In this document: piece after piece, positions 34,966 through 47,528 of the stretch | Numbering within the stretch: position 1 is the first letter of the stretch | Layout of the letters: each line of letters begins with the position of its first letter | From: Phoronis australis | Lineage: Eukaryota; Phoronida; Phoronidae | Direction of reading: 5' to 3' | Length of the DNA stretch: 64,000 nt | NCBI GenBank assembly: GCA_002633005.1 | Contig: NMRA01000094.1 | Location: forward strand, 742,509 to 806,508 | The notes under the pieces: model-generated | Databases searched by the model: none | Seen by the model: the letters and a program-made list of their open reading frames with translations, nothing else | Told to the model about the DNA's origin: nothing | Program-made: the position numbers and the translations under genes

Positions 34966-37900
34966 CATTAGTGTGAAAGTAAACAAAGTTCACAAATGCA
35001 CTGAAAATTCAGGGAACATAGTTGGGTCCCCATTGGGAGTGCAACCAGTCACAGGTCTGTGAATACAAACCATAAATCATTTCCTCAGCACAGGATGGTG
35101 CACAATGTACATTGAAAAAACGAGGTGAATTTGGGGCGAGTTTTATCATGGGAAAGTACGGGAAGGTAAACAAGTAATGAAACTGAAATTTTTATTTCCT
35201 TCATTTTATTTTTTCGATTCGTTACAATTACACAAGGCAACGCATTCATAAACTCGGTGTGCATTTTTAGTACAAAAGTGCACTGCAGTTATCAGCACCT
35301 GATTATTAGTTGAGGGATGTCCCCCTGCACATGCAGTGAAGTTAATTTAGCCTTTCAGGCTGGCTTCAGTGCATACCCAAGTTATCACAGTTGGTTGTGT
35401 GGTTTATTGAAGTTATTGCAAGATAGCACTCCAAAAATCTTATATAGGCATAATTTTTTATTAAATATTAGGTATCGTACATATGCTCAGTGTCACAATA
35501 TTTGAATAAAATAGTATAAATAATACCACAATCAGTGCTGTTTTTGACAGCGACACTTGCTGAAATTCCCACGATACCACTTCAAAGTAACCGACATTCC
35601 CTGAGACATCCATGTTGTTATGAATCGTCCTTTAGACTATCACTTTGTTCAGAATTTGAATACAATCATTAAGCATTAACAGGTTTAGTCTTGTTCAATT
35701 ATTTATATAACTCTTGCCACGGGTAGCATGCAAATATTATGTCATCTCTCTGTTGCAGTTATGGAAAATGAAAAGAAAGATTGTATGCCAAAATATTAAC
35801 ACTTTTAGAATAACGAAATGCCAATTTATCCAAATCCTTTCAGGTTAGGTCCCTACCACACCAAAGTAGTTCTATCTAGTTCTCAAGAATTTTGACACAA
35901 TGGGCTAAAATTTAGTGGGAAATGAGTAAATTAAAAAGTACAATACCAGTAGAAAGTTGACCTTCCTTGTAGAGTGCCACTTTTTACGGGTTCAAATTGG
36001 AAGTGAAAATATGCTGTCACTCGTATCCTCAGGTGGACATATTCACTTGTGTTGAGGGCCAATATGTTGGAGACGTTTGTTACTGTCTGAGTAAGAACAC
36101 AAAGGACGTTTTCACATTCAGAACGCGTTTTTGGCAGAAGTTTCTGTTTATGTCAGCCTGTGTCTCTTTGAACAGGTTGAAACTTGAGGAGACCTCTATT
36201 GGTGTGATGGGGCACTTGCCATCTGTGATACCTTGTGTTTAATGTGTGATGTCTTGTGTTTCATCTGTAAAATCATTAATATTTTTTGTCTGCGAAACCT
36301 TGTGTTTCGTCTGTGAAACCTTGTGTTTCATGTTTGGAACCTTGCGTTTCGTCTGTGAAACCTGTGTTTCATCTGTGAAGCCTTGCGTTTCGTCTGTGAA
36401 GCCTTGCGTTTCGTCTGTGAAACCTTCGTTTCGTGTGTGAAACCTTGTATTTCATTTGCCAACTTTATCATAAACAGCTTATACTGGATTATTCCTTTCA
36501 CTTGTCAATTGGTTTAACATTTGTCTCATAATAGTATCAATGGTTGTCTTGTTTTCAATAAATGTGCATGTCACTGGTTATTTTACTGTTGGCATTTTCT
36601 CAGTTCAGGCTTTGTGATATGAAAGAAAAGTTGTATTAGCAACATCATTTGAGATTGGTTCCTGTGTCACCAACATTGGTTCCTGTGTCACCAACATTGG
36701 TTGAGCTGCACAAGACTGTTTATCTGGCTAAAAAAACGAAACGTTGATTTTGATTTCAAAAATATTACCTTAATTATCAATCTTATTGCCCAATGAGCCG
36801 GCAACTCACGTCATAGGCAATTGGTTAATGTGCCCATTTTTCGAATTGGCAGTTTTAGGGTTGGCCAAACCCAGTAAACGCTGATTGAGTTTTCTTGTGT
36901 TGTGGGTGGTTGTGATGTTCTTCCTGTCGGGTAAGGAATACAATAAGACCAATTTTGTGAGAGTAAAAAGGCCGAATGTGGTTTTCCTTTTTTAGCCTAA
37001 TAAACCAGGCGAAATGCAGCTCCAGCATTATTGGCTATTTTACAGTTTTGCCAGACAGAGAAATTATATATGGAGAAGTATAAGTGTTAGTGCTGAAGCA
37101 GATGTTATTTTTAGAGTCCAGATGAAGTCTGTGTCACATGGAACTGTTATTTATAGAATTTACTTGATACAGGGAATGGATATAATTGTCAATTACAAAA
37201 ATCACTCCAGTGGCACTTGCATGTGGTATTTTACCAGATGGAGGTGATGGTGTAGTAAGTAATTACTAGAGTATTTAAGGCATTTCCTCCATGTGTGAAA
37301 ATAGTAATTTATATGGCTTGTGGTGTCAACTGTTTGTAAATGAATAAATGTAATTATCGAAATAAATTATTTGAATATGGTCTTGTGTGGCTGTCCGAAT
37401 TCTGCTGAAACATAGTGTCAGTAAAACTGTGGCCAAAGATGACAGGTATTTTGAAGACATTAACAAAAATTTCTGTTGGTTTTGTATTTTGTGCTCTTCA
37501 TCATCGTTGGTTAACGATGTGCCAAACATTTTTACCCGAGTGGAAAAAATTACTAAACACAATGCACCTTAGTATCTATCCTTGGTTTACCACCTACACC
37601 TAACTTATTCGTAATGAACAGTCATAAGTTTCAGTTGTGTCCTGTCCTATTTGGTTGGGAAAATACCTGCACCCAATCCCCTGCTTTTTATTTGACTCTA
37701 GCATGAGAATCAGGCGCGTTTCATCCAAATTGGTCGTCCAGCTAGACGTTCACCTCGACATCGCAAAAAAGTTAACGCTAATACGTGGCTTAATGCTCAC
37801 CCGCTAACTTGAATCCCGTGACCAGTAACCTGGGTTATAACTGTATTAGTGGCTCACTGGAAATTTAACCTTGCCTACATCACAATAAAATTGATGTATT

Positions 37901-38350
37901 TGACTTAAAAAAGACAAATTGTTAGCTTCATTATGCAGTGTTCTTTGAATGTTGTACAAAATATAATCATGATTTCATGAGCAGCATAGTGATCTATTAT
38001 GTCTTGCTTGATATTAGAAACAGGATTACCAAATTGTTATCCGTTGCCATATAAGGGTACCGTAGTAACCCCCACCCCATGCTTGGCAGACGCCAGGGTG
38101 CGAAACCTTGGAAGTGACGTGCATGGACTCATTAGTTGGCGAACTGGGAGACGGTACCGGATTTAACGTTTGTCCAGGCTTTGCCGGGGTATTTTTGCAA
38201 TGGAGGATATGGGTTTAAAAAACGTCGTCTACACGCACTTGACAACGGGCATTTTACGATTCTTCTATACAATTCAAGAGAACGCCGTAACACACGCACA
38301 CTTTCCAGAACAGATTTGTACAAATGTTCTAATTCAATAAACTAATTTTT
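34966..38350. other. Intergenic DNA with short arrays
   Basis: Contains the 21-bp array at 36230-36460 and a 22-bp duplication (GGTTCCTGTGTCACCAACAT, 36657-36708). No gene recognised. Confidence 0.5.
36230..36460. repeat. 21-bp minisatellite
   Basis: About eleven degenerate copies of GTCTGTGAAACCTTGTGTTT + C. Confidence 0.9.
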
Positions 38351-38459
38351 AGAATATATATAGGTAAATAAAACAACAAGAATGTATCAACTGAAATTTT
38401 GGGATATATCCGAAAATTTCAGTTGATCCATTCTTGTTTTATTTACCTATATATATTCT
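38351..38459. repeat. 109-bp near-perfect hairpin
   Basis: Left arm AGAATATATATAGGTAAATA... (38351-38400) and right arm (38413-38459) are reverse complements, apart from a 3-base insertion and about one mismatch; the loop is about 12 bases (GGGATATATCCG, itself partly palindromic). Possibly a foldback MITE. Confidence 0.9.
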
Positions 38460-39180
38460 TCATTTCATTAAACAATAGTATCCTTGAGAGGATCTGGATC
38501 GTCTTATTTCGTTTCAGATTTATTTTCTAATTTTTAGACTCTCCTTGACAATGATTATGGAACGAATACTCAATCTTTTTTTCAATTTTTTGAAATTCAT
38601 TTCATATGAACAGGCTCATAACCGAGAGGAATCCCTCATTTCCTGTTTTAGAGATCTTATATATTATTTCATATCTATAGGACCCCTCTCGGAGAGTGAC
38701 CAGATAATAGCCGCTCTTTTCCTGTTTTTAGGTATATCATTACAAGATTATGTAGGATTTTTTGAGAATCTGGGTGTTTAGCCAAATTTCTACAGAACTG
38801 CAGATTTTAACTAAGTAAAGGTACATATTTTTTGGAAAAAAAAGTTTTTAGATTTTTTTTGACTTTTTAACCATCCTGCCATTCAACTGATTCATTTAAC
38901 AAGTTCTTTTTAGGAAAAGGAAAGGTACATTGATTGCAAAACAACGACTAAATTTCATTAAATATTGTTTAATACGAGATTTTTGATATCCGCTCATGCA
39001 AAAGTGAAGTATTTAAAAAATTCCTAAATCTTTTTGGAGAACAGTGCATAAATCATAGTATCTGAAAGTTTCATTTGAATCTGACTAGGAATTACACTAA
39101 ATATTCCTGGTTGTTTTGCAATTAATGTTGAAATTTCATAGAATTATAATGGTAGCATTCATTGAAGACCGTTACTATGT
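38460..39180. other. Intergenic, nothing recognised
   Basis: AT-rich; a 78-codon frame at 38545-38781 has hydrophobic, Phe/Ile-rich composition as expected of AT-rich noncoding DNA. Confidence 0.4.
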
Positions 39181-39360
39181 TGAGCACGGCACACTGATGA
39201 GCGTCATGGCCCGGGGTGCGCGGCCCGGGTACTATGTTGCTGAGCACGGCGCACTGATGAGCGTCAAGGCCCGGGGTGCGCGGCCCAGGTACTAAGTTGC
39301 TGATCAAGGCGCACTGATGAGCGTCATGGCCCGGGGTGCGCGGCCAGCGGGGTATAAAGG
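39181..39360. repeat. 60-bp GC-rich tandem repeat, 3 copies
   Basis: Exact 60-bp period (39181, 39241, 39301): TGAGCACGGCGCACTGATGA then GGCCCGGGGTGCGCGGCCC. Much richer in GC than its surroundings and stop-free on the minus strand (repeat of PGPRTPGHDAHQCA). Confidence 0.9.
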
Positions 39361-40137
39361 TGTACAACCGACTGTTTTAGGATTGTGTTGGATACAGATT
39401 TCCTAAAAAATACCTCTTTAATCCAAATTCTTAGTCATTACGTTCAAGATTTCGTAGGCGGATAAACGGGGGAGCCCCGTATCCACACTTAGATTAAGAG
39501 ATTTTTTTTTGCCCTTTGCAGTTTAGGATTTGCGCATCTACAGAGAATGTAATGAAGTAAGTAGTGGCAGCAAAACTTCGGAGCGAAAACGGAGGCGTTC
39601 GGAGACTCACCATGAATAACACCTTTCTACTAATTATGTATGTTGTTTAATTTTCTGACCTGCCTTCAGTATCCTTAAAACTAACGTAGCAACTGCATGC
39701 CCGCACCCAACCTAAAAATGGGGGGCTCGAATTTTTGAGAATGCGGATCTTTTACTAAAAAACTGAGGTACTTCAGAGCTATCAATTTTGCATTCGCTGA
39801 ACTTTGGTAGCACATGCCATTTTAGTGGACTTTTGTCTCGGTTTCTACTTTTTCGGAATTTTTGTTTCTCCGAGGCGGAACTTTTTGCCCACTTCGTCAA
39901 ATCGAGCCCCTCGGGCCTCCCTGGGTGTGCGCATGAACTGGGAAAGGGATCGTCAGTGGAGTTCTTTGCCGGCCGGCGACAGATTATTCTGAATGAGGCG
40001 TAGAGGTGTAATAGCTGCCGTCAGCAGAGTTGGTGTCAAAACAGACACTACAAACAAACAAAGTCACTTTTTTCAACGGGCCAGTGAAAATTCCAACTGA
40101 TAATTACCTTCATTTTAAGTCTTGATATGAGAGTATG

Positions 40138-40292
40138 CAGGGGCGGATCCAGGATTTTTAGTTAGAGGGGCCAGGGCAGAGTAGGCTATTAGCCAGGATT
40201 TTGCCCATCAGACAATTCGCACCCCCGAATTGCCAAATGGAATCTGGGAGAGTTTTAGGGGGGCATGGCCCCCCTCTAAGGTCCGCCACTGG
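40138..40292. mobile_element. Short hAT-type MITE
   Basis: CAGGGGCGGATCCAGGA at the left and (reverse complement) CAGTGGCGGACCTTA at the right, with G-run/C-run inner arms (AGAGGGGCC, GGGGGGCATGGCCCCCC). No clean target duplication. Confidence 0.6.
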
Positions 40293-42439
40293 CGTACGTA
40301 ATGATATAGCAGTGATTGAGTAACGGGAACCTGCAGCCGCAGAAAAAGCCACGTTCCTCATTTTGCAGCGAAGGTGGTAACCACAATGAGTTTGTGACGA
40401 CCGAGGAGAGTTGACTAGTGGAGGCGGCCGGAAGCGCGCCGGCCAGCCGCGAAAAGAAGTTTTCGTGTGATTCTTGTTCGGGGCTAACACTTCATTGGTT
40501 ATGACCGTGCACATGCCGATAACGGATTTCAACGTACTCAGTTAAGTATTGGCAATCCACAAAGTCTGTTATTTGACAACTGAACACAAGTTTAACTTTG
40601 CATGTTTAAAGACACTGGCAGTAACTGGTTACGGCCACTGGAATGAACTACAATTCAGTTCTAACACGAGAAATTCGGTACATTTCTCGAGGAAATGCCC
40701 AGACTCCCCCTCCCCCCGTGAATAGCCCATCTTCTATGATTTTCTAGGGTGTCTCGGTCGCCGAAGCTCATCTTCTCGAAGTGCTATAAAAAAGTCTTTT
40801 TGTAAAAATATTCTTATAATTGCAGTAACCTCATGTTTGACTGTCTGTGATTCATATAACTATTAGGTTGATATTCATGTGTGTGGGTTCAAAAGTTCAT
40901 CATTGATTTCTGATTTAATATGGACATGAACAACACTCAACAGAAACATGTTATCCATGGTTCAATTATAACCGAATGGGATAAGAAATTACTATGATTC
41001 AGTGAATTTGATGGAGGTTCTGTAAAATATACATCAGTCGATCTCTTACATGGGCGGCCCACTGGCAGCACTGAAAAAAGTGGGGGACTAAAGCCCCCCA
41101 GCCCCCTGTGGTGCACCGCCTATAGACCATGGGCGGCGAGACACTGAAAAGGTGGGGGGCTATAGCCCCCTATGATGCGCCTCCCAAGTCTTAACAGCAG
41201 ACTGTAATACACACAAAATGGCATTTGTAATTGCTTTGTTTACAGCGAGCCTCGGCCGGTTTCAACGGACGTTTTAGAAATGTCCTGTGAGTTCTTGCTG
41301 AAACTCGCGATAACGGAACAACGCTCAAGTCTTATCGCCATGTATTGCATCTAAAGCACAAGTTTATCCCTTTTCGCCAGTCCAGGGAATGCGACTAACC
41401 CCCGACGTCAATCACGGCATATGCTGTCGTCTGACGGTCATTCTTCGCACTAGACTTAGCGACTGAAGCAGCAGATGGCGGCAGCAGACTAGGCGATACA
41501 GCAGACATCGGATTAGGAAACATTAGCCACTGAGCCAGGTTGGTTTTGAAGTTTTACTAGGTTTTGCTGCGAACCGTAGGCCTACTACTATAGATCTGTT
41601 TCAGCATACGTGCCAGCCTTCCGTGGATGATTGAGCGGTTACGGTGTACGGGCCTATTGCTCAGCGGGCGTTTGTCCGTGCATGTCTATAATCTATGATG
41701 AAACCAGGCTTGATCGTAAGCCTAGTAGGCCTATATCCGGATTTGTTAGGCATCGTCTGAGACTGGATGGTTCTGACACAGGCCTAAATGGACTGTGGAT
41801 TGGTCAAGCCGCATCTGTAATAGTGCAATGGTCCGACTTCTGGTTCGGGTGTCAGTCTAGATGGTCCACCAAAGCTACCCTACGGGATCCACGCCAGTGT
41901 CACCCACAGCCGATATATTCCCACGTGATGTATTCCCATTGCCTGGCGTTCTATTGGTCATTGATATTGCGCAGTTTTTGTTTTCATTAGCTCACTTCAC
42001 GCTCCAGTGATTGTGATCACAAAGCCAATATTAATATTTGAATGTTGTTAGGTTCTTGTTGCTGCAGTCTCACCACCAGCGAAGTCTTGAGGTCCCAGGT
42101 TTCATCATCACATTCGGCCGGAAGATTGGTTTCGAATTCTCATTTCTGATATATCAATTATAACATAAAAAACTGCTAATGGTCATTCCATGCAAAGTGG
42201 GAAATGTTAACTGGAAAAAATGGCAAAGTACAATCCTATGTATTATGTAGAGGGTTCACTGATCTCTCATGATATCCCGCTCTTAACCTTATCTTCATTT
42301 TGATTCTTCACTTGATATCCCATGCTAATTGCCAAAATTGTCATTTCCAGTTAAATTGACGAAACTTTATTGCATCTTCACTGCACAAATCTTGCATGTT
42401 TTAATCCTTATTTTTGTGGAAAAAAATACAAAATAGAAT
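40293..42439. other. Intergenic, GC-richer patch without a clear gene
   Basis: 41055-41190 has two related GGGCGGC...AGCCCCC copies, probably MITE debris. 41220-42010 is richer in CpG and includes a 119-codon frame (41631-41990) without recognisable domains. I cannot support a gene. Confidence 0.4.
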
Positions 42440-44848
42440 TTCACTTACTGACGGCCAAATCACAATCAAGGTCCATATTCGGTGGCCACTTTTGGTGAAA
42501 AATGAAGGTTGTCATATAACTGTAAAAGCTGGGTTATTTTAAAGTACAATCATTGCAGGTTTGTACTCTAAAATATTTTTGCACAAGAACCACCAAATAA
42601 AATTTTATGGCCTAATGCATCGCAGTTGTAGAAAAGGGTACGTACACTACAACTTGTGGTCACAACCCACTCACTACCATGCAAAAATACATAAGGTAGC
42701 TGTTAATTTACTAAGTTTTTGATTAAATTGAAGAAGTATCACATACTAAAATAAGAAAAGTTATTACCGTGCTGATCAAGTAGTTCTAGATGATGATACA
42801 TTGCATATCTTAACACAGTATAATGAGAACTTCCTTCTCTTGCAATATGATTCTTACAAAAAGAAAATGACAAGTAACTACTTTTTCAAAAACTTTATTG
42901 GTGCTATTTGCCTAGTTTTCACATTCACCAGTTGGTCAAAATAGTTAAAACAATGCTAAGCCCAGTGTTCCACTTGTAAACAGTAAAAAATGGTACTGGT
43001 TGGGGGGTACGTACGCTATGCACAGTCAGTCAACGTCAAATTTTGACTACTAAATTACAAATGTATGGGATGGGCTCGAGTTTTGTGCTGCCTCTACTTG
43101 TTGAAGTTGTCTTGAGAGATAGAGAACCTGCCTCTGCAACATCAGTTGTCACATGACGTGTCTTCTAAGATTTTCAGTACTACCCAAGTCCTTGCGGCAT
43201 TTTATTGTCCACAAATTTGATAATGTCCATTGTTTTTTTGTCAGACTGTATTCATTTTGGAAATATCAGCATTGTTCATGAGAACAGCAGTATGTAAAAA
43301 TTCTTGTGGGCAATACTTTATAGTTGAAGGTACGTACACTACACAAGGGTACGTACACTACATTTCAATGACTTTTCAGGTTTATAAAAAATAATTAAAA
43401 TCTACTGAGAGTTAGTTCATTTACCAATATTCAAAGAGAACAAATAAAAAGTACAGCATGCAGTCATGTGAATATCTTTGAGTGTCTGTCATTCTTTGAA
43501 AACTGGCACATGTTAAAATATAGGGGTACGTACACTACGCAAATGCTAATATTTCACTCAAAACAAATACATTTGTAATTAACACCCTTTTAACCTAGCA
43601 TTTTTAATGGAGGAAGCTGTCTGTGACAAGTGTTGCTTACTTACCTGTAATGTTTTTGTTTCATGGTATTTATTAACATGGGGGTACGTACACTACACAG
43701 GGGTATGTACACTACATTTCAATGACATGTCAGGTTTGTAACTAAATACTAAGAATCTACTGAGAGTTAGTTGATTTACTAAATCAATTCAAAGAGAAAA
43801 AATAAAAAGCACAGCATTCATGTGCATATCTGCCATACTTTGAAAATAGGCACAAATTAAAATATGGGGGTACGTACACTACACAAATGCAAATATTTCA
43901 CTCAAAACAAAAGTATTTGCAATAAACACTCTTTTAACCTAACATTTTTAAAGAAGGAAACTGTCTATGACCAATGTTGCTCATTTTCCAAGTGATATTT
44001 TAATTTCATGGCATTTGTAAACAAGGGGGTACATACACTACAAAAGGGGGTATGTACACTACATCACTGTTTCTGCATCACATGGTAACATAATGTTATA
44101 TGGCCATTTATTTTTCTTTGGTGATAATAAGCACTATGTTGTTATTTAAAAGGCAATAATTTCATTTGCAATGACCATTTGTGTCACTGAATTCCACATG
44201 GGGGTACTGTACACTACATTTTGTTAGCCTTTTTGGCCCATTTTCAAAATAGCAGAACCCATTCAATACCCAAACTTTTGGTTTGTTTGTACCGGTATAT
44301 TGAATAATTTGCTGTGTTGCCTAGGCTGACATATTTTGCAGTTCTTTTCATTTCAGAGTGCGAACTTTAGTTTTTAACCTTCTTTAGAGTAGGTGAGGGT
44401 TAGAAACACAAAATTTACAAATTTCGTAACGAGTGCCTGTTTTATGATGAACCCTACCATTTCTCAATGATTAAGCACAACTTCATCTAATTGACTCTGA
44501 AAGTGACTCAAGTTATTCCCAGTCATATCTGAACAATTGCTTGCTTTATAAGATAATTTTTTTTTATACTCTTGACAGTTGAAAATTGCTATTTTTAAAC
44601 TGGCTACTCGTAACGCTAAAAATGCATGAAATTCATAGACAAAAACATGGCTTGCATCAATTTCTCAAACATTGTCCGATTTTGATGATTCTATTTTTAA
44701 TTTGCAAACCTAAATAACTCTTTGCATAATAAGATTCAGTTGGCATTTGGTAAGTGACCAAAAAATTATTTTAGACCGTAACACAGTCAACTCTCGAATA
44801 TGGACCTTGATTGTGATTTAGGCGTGACCATATTGTCTGCTAAGTGAA
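42440..44848. mobile_element. 2.4-kb inverted-repeat element with GTACGTACACTAC repeats
   Basis: TTCACTTACTGACGGCC then AAATCACAATCAAGGTCCAT at the left (42440-42480) is mirrored at 44797-44848 (ATGGACCTTGATTGTGATTT ... TAAGTGAA), with a 15-base indel in one arm. The interior is noncoding and holds 11 copies of GGGTACGTACACTAC (variants included) in a ~345-bp tandem pattern (43329, 43681, 44026 and 43523, 43866, 44201). Confidence 0.7.
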
Positions 44849-44863
44849 GACATAGGGTACTTG

Positions 44864-45146
44864 TATAATGTTGAGGTATGCCATGGACTTACAGTATAAT
44901 GTTGAGGTATGCCATGGACTTACAGTATAATGTTGAGGTATGCCGTGGACTTACAGTATAATGTTGAGGTATGCCATGGACTTACAGTATAGTGTTGAGG
45001 TATGCCATGGACTTACAGTATAGTGTTGAGGTATGCCATGGACTTACAGTATAATGTTGAGGTATGCCATGGACTTACAGTATAATGTTGAGGTATGCCA
45101 TGGACTTACAGTATAATGTTGAGGTATGCCATGGACTTACAGTATA
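44864..45146. repeat. 31-bp minisatellite running into a gap
   Basis: Nine copies of TATAATGTTGAGGTATGCCA + TGGACTTACAG, nearly identical, cut by the N run. The true array is probably longer. Confidence 0.95.
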
Positions 45147-45517
45147 NNNNNNNNNNNNNNNNNNNNNNNNNNNNNNNNNNNNNNNNNNNNNNNNNNNNNN
45201 NNNNNNNNNNNNNNNNNNNNNNNNNNNNNNNNNNNNNNNNNNNNNNNNNNNNNNNNNNNNNNNNNNNNNNNNNNNNNNNNNNNNNNNNNNNNNNNNNNNN
45301 NNNNNNNNNNNNNNNNNNNNNNNNNNNNNNNNNNNNNNNNNNNNNNNNNNNNNNNNNNNNNNNNNNNNNNNNNNNNNNNNNNNNNNNNNNNNNNNNNNNN
45401 NNNNNNNNNNNNNNNNNNNNNNNNNNNNNNNNNNNNNNNNNNNNNNNNNNNNNNNNNNNNNNNNNNNNNNNNNNNNNNNNNNNNNNNNNNNNNNNNNNNN
45501 NNNNNNNNNNNNNNNNN
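45147..45517. other. Assembly gap (371 N)
   Basis: A run of N between the 31-bp array and unrelated GC-richer sequence. Any reading frame across it is meaningless. Confidence 1.
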
Positions 45518-45831
45518 AGCGTGCAGATTACCTCGCTGGCTCATGCACCACCAACCAACCCCTCTACTTATATTCGGCTGACGTTAAGCTGCTGGCTCGC
45601 AAACGCAACCACGAGCAGACTGCATCCCAGCTGGCTGAGTTCAATGATGGCAGCCGCCTGCTCGAAGCCGGTATTATTTATGGCCATGCTGCGAAGAGTC
45701 ACAAGAAGGGCCGTGCCCGAGTGCTGTCTAATCAAATGCTTACAGGCAACGTCAGCCCTGGAGTTCTGCGCCTTCTGCTGTCACGGGGATGGTCTGGGGA
45801 GGGGATTAATGCACCAGCATATCCCCAATGA
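45518..45831 (+). CDS. Coding-like fragment after the gap, unidentified
   Basis: Open from the gap edge to a TGA at 45829-45831, about 104 codons: RADYLAGSCTTNQPLYLYSA, RNHEQTASQLAEFNDGSRLL, AAKSHKKGRARVLSNQML. The block is richer in GC than the flanks and has a codon-like third-base pattern, but a second plus frame is also open through to 45964, and a minus frame is open over about 70 codons. I recognise no domain. It could be an exon of a gene whose start is in the gap, a transposon piece or a foreign contig end. Confidence 0.3.
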
Positions 45832-45839
45832 TCCTGTCC

Positions 45840-45975
45840 CTGACAGGTATTACAGGTATTACATGAGTAAACTAAATAAATGTCTGCTACCCAATCTATT
45901 ACCCCAGTGTATCATGAGTAAACTAAATGTCTGCTACCCAATCTATTACCCCAGTGTATCATGAGTAAACTTTGC
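45840..45975. repeat. 54-bp tandem duplication
   Basis: ATGAGTAAACTAAATGTCTG ... CCCCAGTGTATC repeated at about 45863 and 45921, plus a partial third copy. Confidence 0.85.
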
Positions 45976-47528
45976 TATTGTGTCAGTGTCAAATTTCCTT
46001 GTAAACCAATATCCTGTGAATAAAATTACAGACATTCTGGGTACCCACTTGTTTAGTGATTGAAAGTACTGTTCAGTGTAGCACAACTGTAACAAAGTGT
46101 GCTCTCTAACCCCCCTTTGGGATAATGTCCTGAACACTGTGTGCAAGGCTTATCTGCCAATACACAAAATACCTATTATATAAGAGTTATGTAACATGCC
46201 AGTCCACATGGCTGTGCAGTGAACCTCACAATGTTTGCATAGTCTGTTGTGTCTACTAGGTAAGACCTCTCTGGGGGTTTCAATTTTGTTTTTATTCCTT
46301 ACAGTTTATTTTGTTAACTCTTGTGACTCCCTTTGGGCGAAAGAGTTTATTACTTATGTGTTTAGAGAGAAATGTAAACTTATGTTATAATTTAGATTGA
46401 ACACTTAATGTTATGGGTCCACACAACTATTGATCAAGTTTGACTACCATAGCCAACAGTTGGTTGTTTTCTTCAGGCCTCACAGGTAAGACATCAATTA
46501 AGGTAGTAAACTGTTAAAAGCGATGGTATACCTAGGTAGAGTTCAATAACGCTAGTGTCTCACTAGAAAAGCAACATCTTGTGAGATATCACTGAGTATT
46601 TTCAACGAGAGCATGTGATTTTGGCTGGATTTTTATCACTGCAAGACAGGTATTCAAGTGGATACTGCTGCAAGACGTAATAACTAGCACTACATTCTCA
46701 ACAGTGGTGGTTGTTATTACTCCAAAATAATTGGTTTTCTCGGACATTTTTACAGAAATAAAGTCTGATATGTCAGAAAGTAAGGGTTTGATGAGATTTA
46801 GTTATTACAAAATAACTAAAAAAGATAACATGGGCTCATCTTGACAGGGGCCATTTCTCAAACTGTCTTTGGTTTTGAACATGATTCATACTGTTTTCAT
46901 CATTTTATTTTTAATAATCCAGTATACTTTAATTGTTTTGTTTCCTGCCAGGTTGCTACCTTGATTTTATGTTTAAAATTTAAGTGCCAAAACAGTGTCA
47001 TGTTTTGATCATCAGCAAAATTTAGAAGACAGCTGTCGCCCACTGACCCACCTAATCTATTGCTTGAATATTCTCTGTGACTTTGAAGCTAGTCACATAA
47101 TTTTCACGACACGTGTTTAATCGCCAGCTGATTATGAAAAATAATTGCAGGCGATCTGATGTGCGCAGGCCATGCATGGGGGCCCATTGCCCTGATCGCC
47201 TGGAACAATTTTTTTGCTTTCTTAATTATATAGTTAAAACCGAGCTGAGAAGCTAGAAACCTGACTGAAGATCTAGGAGTGTGGCCAAGTGGGACATGAA
47301 GCCATGAGTATAGAAAGCGGGCACTATCACACTGAGGTCACACCACCTGATTACTGAATATCACAGATTTCTGGTTAGCGTGCTACTCATCAAATAAAGT
47401 AGCTTTACACGACTTGGCAATAAGCGCTGCTTTAAAAGCTATTGACTTCTAATTTAGTCACTTTATGTTGTTTGTTTCTATTGTAGTCCTATACTAAAAT
47501 AATTAACCGTGTGGTATTGTTACCGTAA
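45976..47528. other. Intergenic, nothing recognised
   Basis: No exon, array or transposon end supported. Confidence 0.45.

Noticed and set aside
36032-36242. Open frame VDIFTCVEGQYVGDVCYCLS after a CAG
   Set aside because: Lies downstream of the gene's stop, runs into the 21-bp array, and has no recognised homology or donor.
39185-39345. CTGATGAG repeats considered as hammerhead ribozymes
   Set aside because: The required GAAA after stem II is absent in every copy; the same applies to CTGATGA sites near 1588, 1621 and 8967.
41470-41560. Promoter/first-exon-like GC patch with ATGGCGGCAGCAGAC
   Set aside because: The frame stops after five codons and no following exon could be found.
45064-45964. 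Long frames of 135-289 codons around 45147-45517
   Set aside because: They are mostly translated N; only the part after 45517 is real sequence.
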